64,000 nt of DNA from Mycobacterium sp. Root265 (GTDB lineage Bacteria; Actinomycetota; Actinomycetes; Mycobacteriales; Mycobacteriaceae): the NCBI RefSeq assembly GCF_001428895.1, contig NZ_LMJA01000001.1, forward strand, positions 627,200 through 691,199, given 5' to 3'. Below are positions 52,857 through 62,325 of the stretch, one piece after another. Position numbers and translations under genes: made by a program. The notes under the pieces were generated by a model. It saw only the letters and a list, made by a program, of their open reading frames with translations, was not told where the DNA came from and made no database searches. The first letter of the stretch is position 1, and every line of letters begins with the position of its first letter.

Positions 52857-54314
52857 TCAGGACGGTCGGAACGAACTGTGCGCCACCCGCGGCGCGTGCT
52901 TGACCATGATGTGCCGGGCGACCGTGTATTCGGCGACCGCGGCCTGACTCATGTCCTTGCCGAAACCACTTGCCTTGACGCCGCCGTGTGGCGCCTCGGA
53001 GGCGATCGGCAGGTGGTCGTTGACCCATGTCACACCGGCCTCGATCGAATGCGCGGTGCGCAGTGCGCGTGCCACATCCGAGGTCCACACCGAGGACGCC
53101 AGGCCGTACCGGCAGTCGTTGGCCAGCCGGATCGCTTCTGCCTCATCGCCGAACGGCAACACCACCAGGACCGGCCCGAAGACCTCGTCCTGCACGATCT
53201 CGGCGGACTGCTCCGCTCCGGTGATCAGCGTCGGCGGATAATACGCGCCGGGGCCTTCCGGCAGCACACCTCCGGTACGCACCGTGGCGCCGGCCTCGAC
53301 GGCACGTTCGACGAAACCGTGAACCCGCGCCCGGTGCTCGACACTGATCAGCGGGCCGATGTCGGTGGACGCTTTGTGCGGGTCGCCGACGCGGATGGCA
53401 CCGAAAGCCACCGTGAGACGTTCGATGAGATCGTCGATGATCGATTCGTGCGCATACACGCGGGTCGCCGCGGTGCAGTCCTGCCCCGAGTTGTAGGTCG
53501 CGCCCATCGCGATACCGTGCGCCGCGTCGTCGAGGTGAGCATCCTCGAACACCAGACATGGTGCCTTGCCGCCGAGCTCGAGATGAACCCGGGCGCCGCG
53601 GACCGATGCGGTCGACATGACCTGACGACCGGCACGTGTCGATCCGGTGATCGAGACGAGCTGTATCCGCTCATCGGCGACCAGGGCCGCACCGACGGCC
53701 TGATCACCGGTCACCACCTCCAGCACCCCTGGTGGAACACCCGCCTCGATCGCGAGTTCAGCGATGTAGAGCGTGGTCGACGGGGTCGAGGGCGCCGGCT
53801 TGATGACGATGGTGTTGCCGGCGGCCAGCGCGGGCCCGATCTTCCACAGCCCCATGATCATCGGGAAGTTCCATGGCGCGATGCCGACGACGGGACCCAC
53901 GGGCCGGCGCACGATCATCGACGTGTACCCCTCGCTGAGCAGGCCGGCACCGGTCTCCTCCAGGGAGCGGCCCGCCCCTGCGAAGAAGCGCAGATTGTCG
54001 GTGCCGAAAGGCAGCTCACCGTCGCGGAAAACCGACTCAGGCTTGCCCGTTTCGGCGACCTCCAGTGCGGTGAGCTCGGCAGCATGGGCGTCGATCAGGT
54101 CGGCCCAGCGCAGCAGCACCCGCGCGCGCTCGCCGGCAGTCCGGCGCGACCACCCTGGGAAGGCTTCGGCCGCGGCCGTGACGGCGCACTCGGCGTCCTG
54201 GATCGACGCCTCGGAGATCGTCGTCGTGGGCTCCCCTGTCGACGGGTCGACCAGAGTGCGTTCGCCGCCGGAGCCGGCGATCCGTTCACCCCGATGGAAC
54301 AGTCCTGCGGTCAT
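52857..54314 (-). CDS. NAD(P)-dependent aldehyde dehydrogenase (aminobutyraldehyde type)
   Basis: This 485-aa ALDH has N149 (APWNFP), E246 (LELGGK) and catalytic C280 (GQDCTAA). The overall pattern resembles gamma-aminobutyraldehyde or betaine aldehyde dehydrogenases. It would oxidise the aldehyde left by the amine oxidase just upstream. The start at MTAGLF has GGAG seven bases before it; another ATG lies two codons upstream. The FAD oxidase gene ends 13 bp before it. Confidence 0.9.
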   Translation of the reverse strand: MTAGLFHRGERIAGSGGERTLVDPSTGEPTTTISEASIQDAECAVTAAAEAFPGWSRRTAGERARVLLRWADLIDAHAAELTALEVAETGKPESVFRDGELPFGTDNLRFFAGAGRSLEETGAGLLSEGYTSMIVRRPVGPVVGIAPWNFPMIMGLWKIGPALAAGNTIVIKPAPSTPSTTLYIAELAIEAGVPPGVLEVVTGDQAVGAALVADERIQLVSITGSTRAGRQVMSTASVRGARVHLELGGKAPCLVFEDAHLDDAAHGIAMGATYNSGQDCTAATRVYAHESIIDDLIERLTVAFGAIRVGDPHKASTDIGPLISVEHRARVHGFVERAVEAGATVRTGGVLPEGPGAYYPPTLITGAEQSAEIVQDEVFGPVLVVLPFGDEAEAIRLANDCRYGLASSVWTSDVARALRTAHSIEAGVTWVNDHLPIASEAPHGGVKASGFGKDMSQAAVAEYTVARHIMVKHAPRVAHSSFRPS

Positions 54315-54327
54315 GCGCATACTCCTG

Positions 54328-55716
54328 TCAACTGTTGAAGCCCACACCGAAGCGGTCCAGGGTGCGCAGAAGCATTCCCCTGCGGCCTGTTTCGTCCTCA
54401 CGGGCCAAGGCCGCACGGGTCATCTCGACCGCCGACCAGCGCAGCGGTTCGGGCGGGAACGGCACGGCGCTGCTGGTGACGGCCCGAAGGCTGGTGCGTT
54501 CGGTCGGCCGCCCGCCCAGCAGATCCAGGGCTACGCGCGCGCCGAAACGCGTCGATGCCACACCGAGGCCGGTGAAGCCGACCGCGTAGGCCAGGCGCCC
54601 GTTGAATGCTGTTCCGAAGATCGGCGTGAACCTGCTGGTGGTATCGATGACGCCACCCCAGCGGTGGGTGAACGGCAGGTCCTCAAGCTGAGGGAATGTT
54701 TCGCGAAAGTGCCGGGCCAGCAGTCGGTGTGACCGGTCGCGCTGTTCGAGTTCGGGGGCGACGGCGTTGCCGTAGTGGTAGATCGCGTCATAGCCGCCCC
54801 ACACGATGCGGTCGTCGCGGGTGCGGCGGAAGTAGTGGAACTGGTTGCCGGCGTCGGTGAGTCCCTGGTTCTGCGTCCAGCCGATCGAGTCAAGCTGACC
54901 GGCGGTCAGCGGTGCCGTCGCGAGCACGTAGTCGTAGACGGGAAGAATCCAGGACTTCAGCCGCCGCAACAACGGCGGATAGGCGTTGGTGGCGAGCACG
55001 ATGTGTGACGTGTCGACCTCGCCGTATGTGCTGCGCACGGTGAGGTTGCCACCGGTCCGGGTGATCCCGGTGGCCGGCGACCGTTCGAAGATGACGGCAC
55101 CCAATTCCTCTGCCAAGCGGCGTAATCCGAGCACCAGCGCCATCGGGTCGACCAGGCCGCCGCGGTGGATCCGCAGCCCGCCGTGGAAGGCGGTCGAGTG
55201 GATGTCGGCACGGACCTGCTCACGGTCGAGGAACTCGACGTCCTCGCCGTGGCGGGCATAGCTCGGCACGGCGTTGCGCAGCGCCTCGACTTCGTGCGCA
55301 GTTCTGGCCAGCGTCGTTTTGCCGACCAAGCGCAGATCGGCATCGATCTCGTTGCGCTGCAGGATATCTGCGATCTGCTCGACGTTCTGCCGGCCTTGGC
55401 GCTGCAACTCGTCGAGTTCGTCGGGCCACATCGCCTGGCCGTGGGCGATGCCGTGCGTGAGCGACTCGGAGACGAAGCCACCGTTGCGCCCCGATGCCGC
55501 CGCACCCACCCACGCTTGTTCGAGCACGACCACCCGGCGGCCCGGGTCCGCGGTGAGCGCTTCGATCGCCGCCCACAGACCGGTATATCCGCCGCCCACG
55601 ACCACCAGGTCCGCGCTGACACGCCCGCGTAACGGCTGCGTCTGCGGTTCGGTGTGCACGCCGTCCCACCACACGGGCCGTGGTTCTGCGTCACGTAACT
55701 CGTCGGTGGTTCTCAC
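54328..55716 (-). CDS. FAD-dependent amine oxidoreductase (DAO/PuuB-like)
   Basis: This 462-aa flavoenzyme has the FAD fingerprint GGGYTGLWAA (41-50), the DAO-type WVGAAASGRNGGF motif, and a late HRWGGVIDTTSRFTPIFG. It is nearest to gamma-glutamylputrescine oxidase/DAO enzymes, which oxidise a C-N bond and release an aldehyde. Together with the following ALDH and APC permease it forms an amine-use operon. GTG 55716 has AGCAGGAC before it. It is divergent from the TetR gene at 55925. Confidence 0.87.
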   Translation of the reverse strand: MRTTDELRDAEPRPVWWDGVHTEPQTQPLRGRVSADLVVVGGGYTGLWAAIEALTADPGRRVVVLEQAWVGAAASGRNGGFVSESLTHGIAHGQAMWPDELDELQRQGRQNVEQIADILQRNEIDADLRLVGKTTLARTAHEVEALRNAVPSYARHGEDVEFLDREQVRADIHSTAFHGGLRIHRGGLVDPMALVLGLRRLAEELGAVIFERSPATGITRTGGNLTVRSTYGEVDTSHIVLATNAYPPLLRRLKSWILPVYDYVLATAPLTAGQLDSIGWTQNQGLTDAGNQFHYFRRTRDDRIVWGGYDAIYHYGNAVAPELEQRDRSHRLLARHFRETFPQLEDLPFTHRWGGVIDTTSRFTPIFGTAFNGRLAYAVGFTGLGVASTRFGARVALDLLGGRPTERTSLRAVTSSAVPFPPEPLRWSAVEMTRAALAREDETGRRGMLLRTLDRFGVGFNS

Positions 55717-55827
55717 GTCCTGCTCCGTTGTCGATCGGTGACCGCCATCGTTGATTCGGTCGATGGCAGGACGATAGTTGCACTGTCGTTCAGAGAACAC
55801 AACACCAAAAACTGCATGTCAATGTGG

Positions 55828-55839
55828 TTACTTATGTAA
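55828..55839. promoter_or_regulatory. Inverted repeat TTAC-TTAT-GTAA, candidate TetR operator
   Basis: This AT-rich 12-bp repeat lies in the 208-bp gap between the divergent amine oxidase and TetR operons. It is the best operator candidate I see for that regulator. Confidence 0.4.
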
Positions 55840-55924
55840 AACCTGAGTTTCTCTTCAAGAAATGCTTCCGCTATGGCAGCCTGTCTGGCACGGTGACTCA
55901 TGACAGACGAGTAGGAGGGACCCC

Positions 55925-56545
55925 GTGGCGGTCAGCCGCACCGAACGACGCGCCAACCTGCTGCACGCCGCACAACGGGCGGTGATGAAACACGGCGCGG
56001 ACGTCCAGCTCAATCAGGTCGCGGCCGAGGCCGGGCTCACCTCGGGCGCCGTCCTGTACCACTTTCCCGACGTGCAGACGCTCCTCGTGGAGGCCAACAG
56101 GGCGGGCATGGAGCGGTTTTACGATGACCGCCTCCGCCGCATCGAGGGCATCGCCGAACCCGACCGCCGTCTGGTGCTCACCATCGAGTCCGGTCTGCCG
56201 GTCGACTCCGATGACCCGGCAGTCAAACTGCTCTGCGAGCTCGGCGGGGCCGCCGGCCGGTACCCGACCTACGCGGTGTTGCTCACCGCGCTCTTCGACC
56301 GCCAGGTGGCGATGTACCAGGTCATCCTGGAATCGGGTGCCGCCCGGGGCGTCTTCACGTTGACGTCACCGTCGCTGACCATCGCGCGCAACATCGTGGC
56401 GCTGGAAGACGCCTATGGATACCGCATGGTGGCCCGCCATCCGAGTCTGGATGCCGACGCGTCCACCGAACTGATTCTCGATTACGCGCGGGTGGCTACC
56501 GGCCATCCCCTACCCCGCTGCGCTGACGGCGAAAGGACCGAATGA
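55925..56545 (+). CDS. TetR-family regulator (BetI-like)
   Basis: This 206-aa regulator has the TetR helix-turn-helix (about 10-55: VAAEAGLTSGAVLYHFPDVQTL) and a BetI-like C-terminal domain. GTG 55925 follows GGAGG. It overlaps the glycosyltransferase start (ATGATG) and so belongs to that operon, while it also faces the amine-oxidase operon. It could control both sides. Confidence 0.87.
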   Translation: MAVSRTERRANLLHAAQRAVMKHGADVQLNQVAAEAGLTSGAVLYHFPDVQTLLVEANRAGMERFYDDRLRRIEGIAEPDRRLVLTIESGLPVDSDDPAVKLLCELGGAAGRYPTYAVLLTALFDRQVAMYQVILESGAARGVFTLTSPSLTIARNIVALEDAYGYRMVARHPSLDADASTELILDYARVATGHPLPRCADGERTE

Positions 56546-57858
56546 TGTCCCAGGCGTTGACCATAATGTTCTGGCCGGAGTCCGCCTACGGACCCACCAA
56601 TCAATGCATCGGCGTCGCAGCCAAGCTCCGCGACCGCGGCCACACCATCGTCTTCGCCGCCGAATCCTCGTGGGCGGGAAAGATCGCCAAGTACGGGTTC
56701 ATCGAGGAACTCGTCGATCTGGCCGCTCCTGTCGAGGGCGCCGAAGACGGTGACGCGGGCCAGTTCTGGACCGACTTCATCGCCGAGACGGCCCCCGAAT
56801 TCGCCAAGCCGACCCTCGACCAGCTGGAGACCTTCATCGGTCCCACCTACCAGGCGCTCATCGACGGCGCCAAGTACTGCGAACCACGCCTACGCGAGAT
56901 CATCGACAAGCACCAACCCGATGTGATCGTCGAAGACAACGTGGTGCTGTTTCCGGCGCTGTCCACCGCGGGTAAGCCGTTCGTGCGGTTCATCTCCTGC
57001 AGCCCGCTGGAAGTGCCCGGACCTGATGTCCCGCCGCCTTTTTCGGGTCTGCCCAGTGACGACAGATCCGAATGGCCGGGATATCGTGCCGAATTGGACC
57101 GCGCGTTGCGGCCGCTGTGGGAAGACTTCGACGCCTGGGTACGCGAACAGGGTGGGGCGCCGTTACCCGATCTGGAGTTCATGCCGCGCGACAACGCGGC
57201 CACCATCTACATCTATCCGGCCGAGGCGGACTACGTCGACAGGCGGCCGTTGGACGCATCGTGGACGCGAGTGGATTCCAGCATCCGCGAGACCGACGAG
57301 GACTACGAACTGCCCGCCGCCATGGCCGACCGCCCGGAGGAAAGCGCACTGCTCTATCTGTCGCTGGGTTCGCTCGGCGCGGCTGACGTGTCGCTGATGC
57401 AGCGGCTGGTCGACATCCTCGGGACCACCCGGCACCGCTTCATCGTCAGCAAGGGCCCGCAGTCGGACAAGATCACGCTGGCCGACAACATGGTCGGAGC
57501 GCAGATGCTGCCGCAGACCAGGATCATCCCCCTCGTGGATGCGGTGATCTCGCACGGCGGCAACAACACCACCACCGAGGCCCTGCATTTCGGGAAGCCG
57601 CTGATCGTGCTGCCGCTGTTCTGGGATCAGTACGAAAATGCCCAGCGCATCGACGAATTGAAGCTGGGCGTGCGGTTGGACACCTACCATTTCGCCGATG
57701 CCGAACTGACCGCCGCCGTGGACACGATCCTGGCCGATCAGGAACTGCGCGACCGGGTGTCCAAGATCGGTGCGGCTGTCCGCGCACGCGATGGCCTCAG
57801 CGTGGCCGCCGACGTCATCGAACGCACCGGTTTGTCGCACCAGACGGCCAGCGGCTGA
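56542..57858 (+). CDS. GT1-family (UGT/MGT-type) glycosyltransferase
   Basis: This 438-aa GT-B enzyme has the C-terminal nucleotide-sugar motif SHGGNNTTTEALHFGKPLIVLPLFWDQYENAQR, typical of macrolide/UGT glycosyltransferases that transfer a sugar to a small acceptor. It is coupled to the TetR gene upstream and sits 3 bp before a glucosamine-kinase-like gene, so an amino sugar is a plausible donor. The acceptor is unknown. Confidence 0.86.
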   Translation: MMSQALTIMFWPESAYGPTNQCIGVAAKLRDRGHTIVFAAESSWAGKIAKYGFIEELVDLAAPVEGAEDGDAGQFWTDFIAETAPEFAKPTLDQLETFIGPTYQALIDGAKYCEPRLREIIDKHQPDVIVEDNVVLFPALSTAGKPFVRFISCSPLEVPGPDVPPPFSGLPSDDRSEWPGYRAELDRALRPLWEDFDAWVREQGGAPLPDLEFMPRDNAATIYIYPAEADYVDRRPLDASWTRVDSSIRETDEDYELPAAMADRPEESALLYLSLGSLGAADVSLMQRLVDILGTTRHRFIVSKGPQSDKITLADNMVGAQMLPQTRIIPLVDAVISHGGNNTTTEALHFGKPLIVLPLFWDQYENAQRIDELKLGVRLDTYHFADAELTAAVDTILADQELRDRVSKIGAAVRARDGLSVAADVIERTGLSHQTASG

Positions 57859-57861
57859 CCC

Positions 57862-59079
57862 GTGTTGCCCGACGGGTCAATGGATCCCACCGATCTCCTC
57901 GCGCTCGACGATGGCCACGCGCTGGCCATCGTCGATCACGACGGGACGTTGTCGGCTGTTCCCGTGGTCTGGGCATCCGGTGGCTGGCAGCGCGCGACGG
58001 CGGGCGACGGCACCGCCGACGCGCTGTTGCGCCTGCTCGCCCAGGCCCCCGGCACTTCGTCGCACGGCCGGTTCTCCGTGGTGTCATGGACCGAGCGGTA
58101 CCGGCCGGGCACCGAACGTCCGGTCACCGTCGACCAGACCAACGAGTCGGTCATCGTCGGCGAGCTGGCCGTGGTGAAGTGGGCGACCCATCTGCAGCCC
58201 GGGCCGCATCCCGCGCCGGGCAGGCTCGCGGCCCTCACTGCCGCCGGGTTCACATCCATGCCGACCCCGTGGGGTGTGGTCACCTGGACACCGCAGGGTG
58301 GCGACGAAACCCTGGTCGCCACGGTGAACGGCTACCTTCCGGGTGCCGTCGACGGCTGGACCTGGGCGAAGGATCTGTTCATCGCCGCGGCCACCAGCGG
58401 CGATCTCGGTGTCGTCACCGAAACCTGCGGCGCCCTGGGAATCGTGGTCGCCGACATGCACGCGGCGCTGGGCAGCACATCGACCCGGTCGACGTCCGAG
58501 GACGCGACACGTTGGCGCGACAGCGCTTTCGACACCTTGGCCCAGGCACGCCTGCTCGCCGGTCCGGCCAACGCCGTGCTGCTCACCGAGCGCGCCGACG
58601 ATATCGAGCGCATCCTGGACGGACTGTCCGGACTGGTGGATGTGCCGGTGCTCGATGCACACGGTGACCTGCACGTCGGTCAGGTGTTGCGCGCCGACGA
58701 TCGGCTGTTCATCACCGATTTCGACGGCAATCCGGTGCTCCCGCCTGCCGAACGCGTCCTACCCGTACCGGCCGCCGTCGATCTTGCCGGCATCCTGCAG
58801 TCGCTGTCCCACGTCGCCATCGTCGCCGTCAAACGCTCCGATCTCGGTGCGGACACCCTCGCCGAGGTCGACGCGGTGTCGCGGGCGGCGTTGTACGACG
58901 CGTACCTCGGCAGGTTGACCCACCGGGGCAATACCGACCTGCACATCGATAACGCCCTCGGCGCCTTCCGCCTGCAACAGGTGCTGCGTGAGATCGTCTA
59001 CGCGGGCCGTCACCTACCGCGCTGGATGTACGTCCCGGACGCGGCGCTGCCCGCCCTACTCAACGAAACGAGCCGATGA
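57862..59079 (+). CDS. Actinobacterial glucosamine kinase-like protein (maltokinase fold)
   Basis: This 405-aa sugar kinase of the maltokinase/aminoglycoside-phosphotransferase fold has ATP-binding Lys106 (VVKW), catalytic loop HGDLHVGQVLR (267-277) and metal Asp in DFDG (286-289). The Q-hydrophobic-L-R end of that loop is the signature described for actinobacterial glucosamine kinases. It would make glucosamine-6-phosphate. A SIS-domain gene overlaps its stop (ATGA), the natural next step. ATG 57880 is an alternative start. A maltokinase role is less likely because no trehalose-synthase gene is near. Confidence 0.82.
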   Translation: MLPDGSMDPTDLLALDDGHALAIVDHDGTLSAVPVVWASGGWQRATAGDGTADALLRLLAQAPGTSSHGRFSVVSWTERYRPGTERPVTVDQTNESVIVGELAVVKWATHLQPGPHPAPGRLAALTAAGFTSMPTPWGVVTWTPQGGDETLVATVNGYLPGAVDGWTWAKDLFIAAATSGDLGVVTETCGALGIVVADMHAALGSTSTRSTSEDATRWRDSAFDTLAQARLLAGPANAVLLTERADDIERILDGLSGLVDVPVLDAHGDLHVGQVLRADDRLFITDFDGNPVLPPAERVLPVPAAVDLAGILQSLSHVAIVAVKRSDLGADTLAEVDAVSRAALYDAYLGRLTHRGNTDLHIDNALGAFRLQQVLREIVYAGRHLPRWMYVPDAALPALLNETSR

Positions 59080-60068
59080 AACCCGACGGATTCGCCACCG
59101 ATCTCGCCCGCAAGCCCGACGTGCTGACCAATCTGGCCGGTGCACTGGCGACACGGAACCCGTGGGCGCACACCGTTCCCGCCGATGTCGAACGCGTCGT
59201 CTTGCTGGGCATGGGCTCCTCGGCCTACGCCGGCGGCATCGCCGCCGCGCGGCTGCGGGCCCGCGGCATCTGCGCGGTGTCCGAGATCGCGTCCTCGGAG
59301 TTGCTGCCCCGATGGGGGCCGGGCACCCTCGTGGTGGCCACCTCGGCGACCGGCGGATCGGTCGAGACGCTCGATGCTCTGGAACGCCTCGATGGTTCGG
59401 CGCATACCGTGGCGCTGACCAACACACCCGGGTCCACCATCACCACCCGCTGCGCCGACACCGTCGAGTTGTTGGCCGAACCCGAAGTGGGCGGCGTGGC
59501 CTGCCGCAGCTACCAGCACACCCTGGCGATGTTGATGGCGCTCGAATGTCAACTGACCGGGACCTCCACCGCCGACCTGATCGCGGCCGTGGAGTCGGCG
59601 GCGCACGCGAGTGAGTGGCTGCTGGCCGCCGAAAGCGATTGGCGTCCCCAGGTTTCGGAATCGCTGCTCGGAGAGGCGGAGACACATCTGGTGGCCCCGG
59701 CACATCGTTTCTCCTCTGCCCAGCAGGGTGCGTTGATGCTCCGGGAGGGACCGCGGCGCTCAGCGATCGGGTGCGAGACCGGCGACTGGAGTCATGTCGA
59801 CGTGTACCGCACCAAGAACAGCGATCTGCGGATGCTGGTGTTCGCCGGGTCGAAGTGGGAAGCCCAGATGGCCGAATGGACCGGCCCGCGCGGTACGACG
59901 GTGGTCGGGGTGGGTGGCGATGTGCCCACCGCCACCCATACGGTGCGTTACCCGGGGGACGACGTCGACGATGTCCGGTTGTTGACCGAGCCGCTCATTC
60001 CGGAACTGGTCGCGGCTCGGGACTGGCAGGCGGCGAACGGGGACTCCGCGGGGCCGGGTGACGGGTAG
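59076..60068 (+). CDS. SIS-domain sugar-phosphate isomerase/deaminase (GlmS-like)
   Basis: This 330-aa protein has two SIS domains: the first around LLGMGSSAYAGGIAAARL and VVATSATGGSVETLDAL, the second around LMLREGPRRSAIG. It lacks the glutaminase half of GlmS, so it should act as a glucosamine-6-phosphate deaminase or isomerase. It is co-translated with the glucosamine-kinase-like gene. This pairing makes glucosamine catabolism or shuttling the best working idea. Confidence 0.82.
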   Translation: MKPDGFATDLARKPDVLTNLAGALATRNPWAHTVPADVERVVLLGMGSSAYAGGIAAARLRARGICAVSEIASSELLPRWGPGTLVVATSATGGSVETLDALERLDGSAHTVALTNTPGSTITTRCADTVELLAEPEVGGVACRSYQHTLAMLMALECQLTGTSTADLIAAVESAAHASEWLLAAESDWRPQVSESLLGEAETHLVAPAHRFSSAQQGALMLREGPRRSAIGCETGDWSHVDVYRTKNSDLRMLVFAGSKWEAQMAEWTGPRGTTVVGVGGDVPTATHTVRYPGDDVDDVRLLTEPLIPELVAARDWQAANGDSAGPGDG

Positions 60069-60096
60069 GTCAGGCGGATGCGACACACTGCTCAAG

Positions 60097-61023
60097 GTGA
60101 GTCTCAACTTCCGGCGCGGTAAGCCGTCGGGTCCGGAACCGCTGGTCGACGTACCGGAATGGTTCAACACCGCCCTTGCTGTGCGGCCGGAACACTCCAT
60201 GGTCGACGTCCGCGGGTGCCGCATCCAGCTGCGGCTGTGGGGCGATACCGATAGGCCACCGCTGGTGCTCGTCCACGGCGGCGGCGCGCACTCGGGATGG
60301 TGGGATCACATCGCTCCCCTGCTCACCCCCACCCACCGGGTCGTCGCTCTCGACCTGAGCGGGCACGGTGACAGCGGCACACGTCCGGAATACTCCATGT
60401 CGATGTGGGCGCGCGAGGTTCTCGCCGCGGCGGAGGCCTCCGGATCGTCGGCCCGGCCCGCCGTCGTCGGTCACAGCATGGGCGGATGGGTCGGCGCGGC
60501 GGCCGCCACCCGCTACGGGCAGCAGATCGACAGCGTGCTGGTCATCGATTCACCGCTGCGTGACCGCATTCCCGAGGAATCGCGGTTGGCCACCCGTCGC
60601 CGAGACACTCCCGGATACCGCACCGAGGCAGAAATCCTGGCCCGCTTCCGAGCGGTGCCCACGCAACCGGTGACACTGCCCTTCATCGAACGCCATATCG
60701 CCGCGCAGTCCGTCCGCAAGGCCGACAGCGGGTGGGTATGGAAGTTCGACCCCGAGATCTTCGGCGGGCTACGGCTTGAAGAGACGTCGGCAGACGAGGA
60801 GATCCTGGAGAATGTCTTCGCCCGAATTCCCTGCCGGATAGGGTATTTGCGGTGTGAGAACGGCCTGGTGCCACCGCCGATGGCCGACCAGATTCGTTCC
60901 CTGCTGCAGCTGCGGGGTCCATTCGTCGAACTCGCCGAGGCCGGGCACCACCCGATGCTGGACCAACCGCTCCCTTTGGTGGCGACAATCCGAACCCTGC
61001 TCGAGTTCTGGTCCATCACGTAG
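60097..61023 (+). CDS. Alpha/beta hydrolase
   Basis: This 308-aa hydrolase has the oxyanion motif VHGGGAHSGWW, nucleophile S127 (GHSMGG) and late His (EAGHHPML). The N-terminus VSLNFRRGKPSGPEPL is a recurrent mycobacterial extension that supports GTG 60097; an in-frame GTG 60058 overlaps the SIS stop. It could be an esterase or lipase working with the glycosyltransferase product. Substrate unknown. Confidence 0.85.
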   Translation: MSLNFRRGKPSGPEPLVDVPEWFNTALAVRPEHSMVDVRGCRIQLRLWGDTDRPPLVLVHGGGAHSGWWDHIAPLLTPTHRVVALDLSGHGDSGTRPEYSMSMWAREVLAAAEASGSSARPAVVGHSMGGWVGAAAATRYGQQIDSVLVIDSPLRDRIPEESRLATRRRDTPGYRTEAEILARFRAVPTQPVTLPFIERHIAAQSVRKADSGWVWKFDPEIFGGLRLEETSADEEILENVFARIPCRIGYLRCENGLVPPPMADQIRSLLQLRGPFVELAEAGHHPMLDQPLPLVATIRTLLEFWSIT

Positions 61024-61024
61024 A

Positions 61025-61504
61025 TCAGCGGCGGGCAGTCTGGTTCAGTCCGTGGCGAAGTGGCGGCGGCTCTGCCACCATCTGGAACCTGACTTCTGTG
61101 GCGGCCGCCTGGGCGAATCCGAGCCGGCGGTACAGGCGGTAGGCAGAAGTGTTGACGCGCAACACATTGAGACATACGCGCTTGCCGTCGGCGAAGGCTT
61201 CGTCCAGAAGGCTGCGCACGATCTGTGTGCCGATGCCGCGTCCTTGATGAGACGGGGCGATCTCGATCAGGCCCAGGTAGACCCCCTGCGGTCGCCGTTC
61301 CACCTTCAGCCGTCCGGCATCGGTCCCCTCGACGACGATGACCTGGGTGGTGTCGTAGTCGATCGTGCGCTGCAGGTAGGTGCGTTGAACCTCGTCGTCC
61401 CATCCCCAGACCTGCTCGACATAGGGACCCAGGGTGTCCTTGTGCAACTGGAAGAAGAACGCGAAGTCATCGGCGGTGGCCGGCCGGAAATCGGTGTGGT
61501 GCAT
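61025..61504 (-). CDS. GNAT-family N-acetyltransferase
   Basis: This 159-aa GNAT enzyme binds acetyl-CoA through IEIAPSHQGRGIGTQIVRSL (the Q/RxxGxG/A loop) and has LNVLRVNTSAYRLYRRLGF as the C-terminal motif B. The acceptor amine is unknown. It converges on the alpha/beta hydrolase and lies 3 bp after the peptidase E-like gene on the same strand. Confidence 0.86.
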   Translation of the reverse strand: MHHTDFRPATADDFAFFFQLHKDTLGPYVEQVWGWDDEVQRTYLQRTIDYDTTQVIVVEGTDAGRLKVERRPQGVYLGLIEIAPSHQGRGIGTQIVRSLLDEAFADGKRVCLNVLRVNTSAYRLYRRLGFAQAAATEVRFQMVAEPPPLRHGLNQTARR

Positions 61505-61507
61505 CGG

Positions 61508-62233
61508 TTACAGCCGCCGCACATCGAGGGCCGTCTCCACCGCCACACCGTCGCGGGCTTCGACGAAGTAGGCGCCGGCACAGTCATTCTCGGCCACGGC
61601 CTCGACGAATGCTGTTCCCCGATAGAGGATTCCGGCGCCGTCGTCGGTGGCGTAGGCAGCCCGGAGCACCCCTTCGCCGACCAGGGAATGCAGCAGTGGG
61701 CGGCGCTGGGGCTCCGAGTCGTAGTGCACGCCGTTGGCATAGGGCACAAAACCCAGACCGTCGGTGATCGGACGCAACTGCGGCCCGAACGAATCGGTGG
61801 TGCCACCGGCATGCCAGCAGATAGAACCGGCCGAGATCCCGGTCAAGACCACCCCCGCCTGCCACGCCGCGTGCATCGCGGCGTCGACCCCGTGGAGGCG
61901 CCACATCGCCAGCAGACCGGCGACGCTGCCACCGAACACCCACACCACGTCCTGATCGAGCAGGTGCGCGGTGACATCCTCGACCGTCGGCATCGGGAAC
62001 AGCGATACGTGCGACGCCGAGAAGCCTCTGCTCTGCGCGGCCTCGGTCAGGTAATGCAGCACCGTCTTGTCATCGCCCATTGCGGTGGCAAGAAAGCAGA
62101 TCCGCGGTGCGCGGCCGGTCACCCCGGCCAGTTCGACGGCGAGGTCGGTCAATGCGGTGAAGGCGAGCCGGGTGCGCAGTCCAGGACCGATACCTCCACT
62201 GGTGGCCAGGATGGTCGGTGCGTCTGCGGGCAT
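61508..62233 (-). CDS. Peptidase E-like (S51) serine hydrolase
   Basis: This 241-aa protein of the class I glutamine-amidotransferase-like fold has the nucleophile elbow GISAGSICW, with Ser134 in place of Cys, as in aspartyl dipeptidase PepE and cyanophycinase. FVFGGSVAGLL-type and GFVPYANGVHYDSEPQR segments are also typical. It may cleave Asp-X dipeptides. It is probably co-transcribed with the GNAT gene downstream. Confidence 0.84.
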   Translation of the reverse strand: MPADAPTILATSGGIGPGLRTRLAFTALTDLAVELAGVTGRAPRICFLATAMGDDKTVLHYLTEAAQSRGFSASHVSLFPMPTVEDVTAHLLDQDVVWVFGGSVAGLLAMWRLHGVDAAMHAAWQAGVVLTGISAGSICWHAGGTTDSFGPQLRPITDGLGFVPYANGVHYDSEPQRRPLLHSLVGEGVLRAAYATDDGAGILYRGTAFVEAVAENDCAGAYFVEARDGVAVETALDVRRL

Positions 62234-62325
62234 GGTGCGACGGTAGGCGCGGAATCCGGTCGGATCAACCCACTTATCGACTCGTCGCGGACCGATTGGC
62301 TGCCACCCACGCTGACAGCCTCGGC

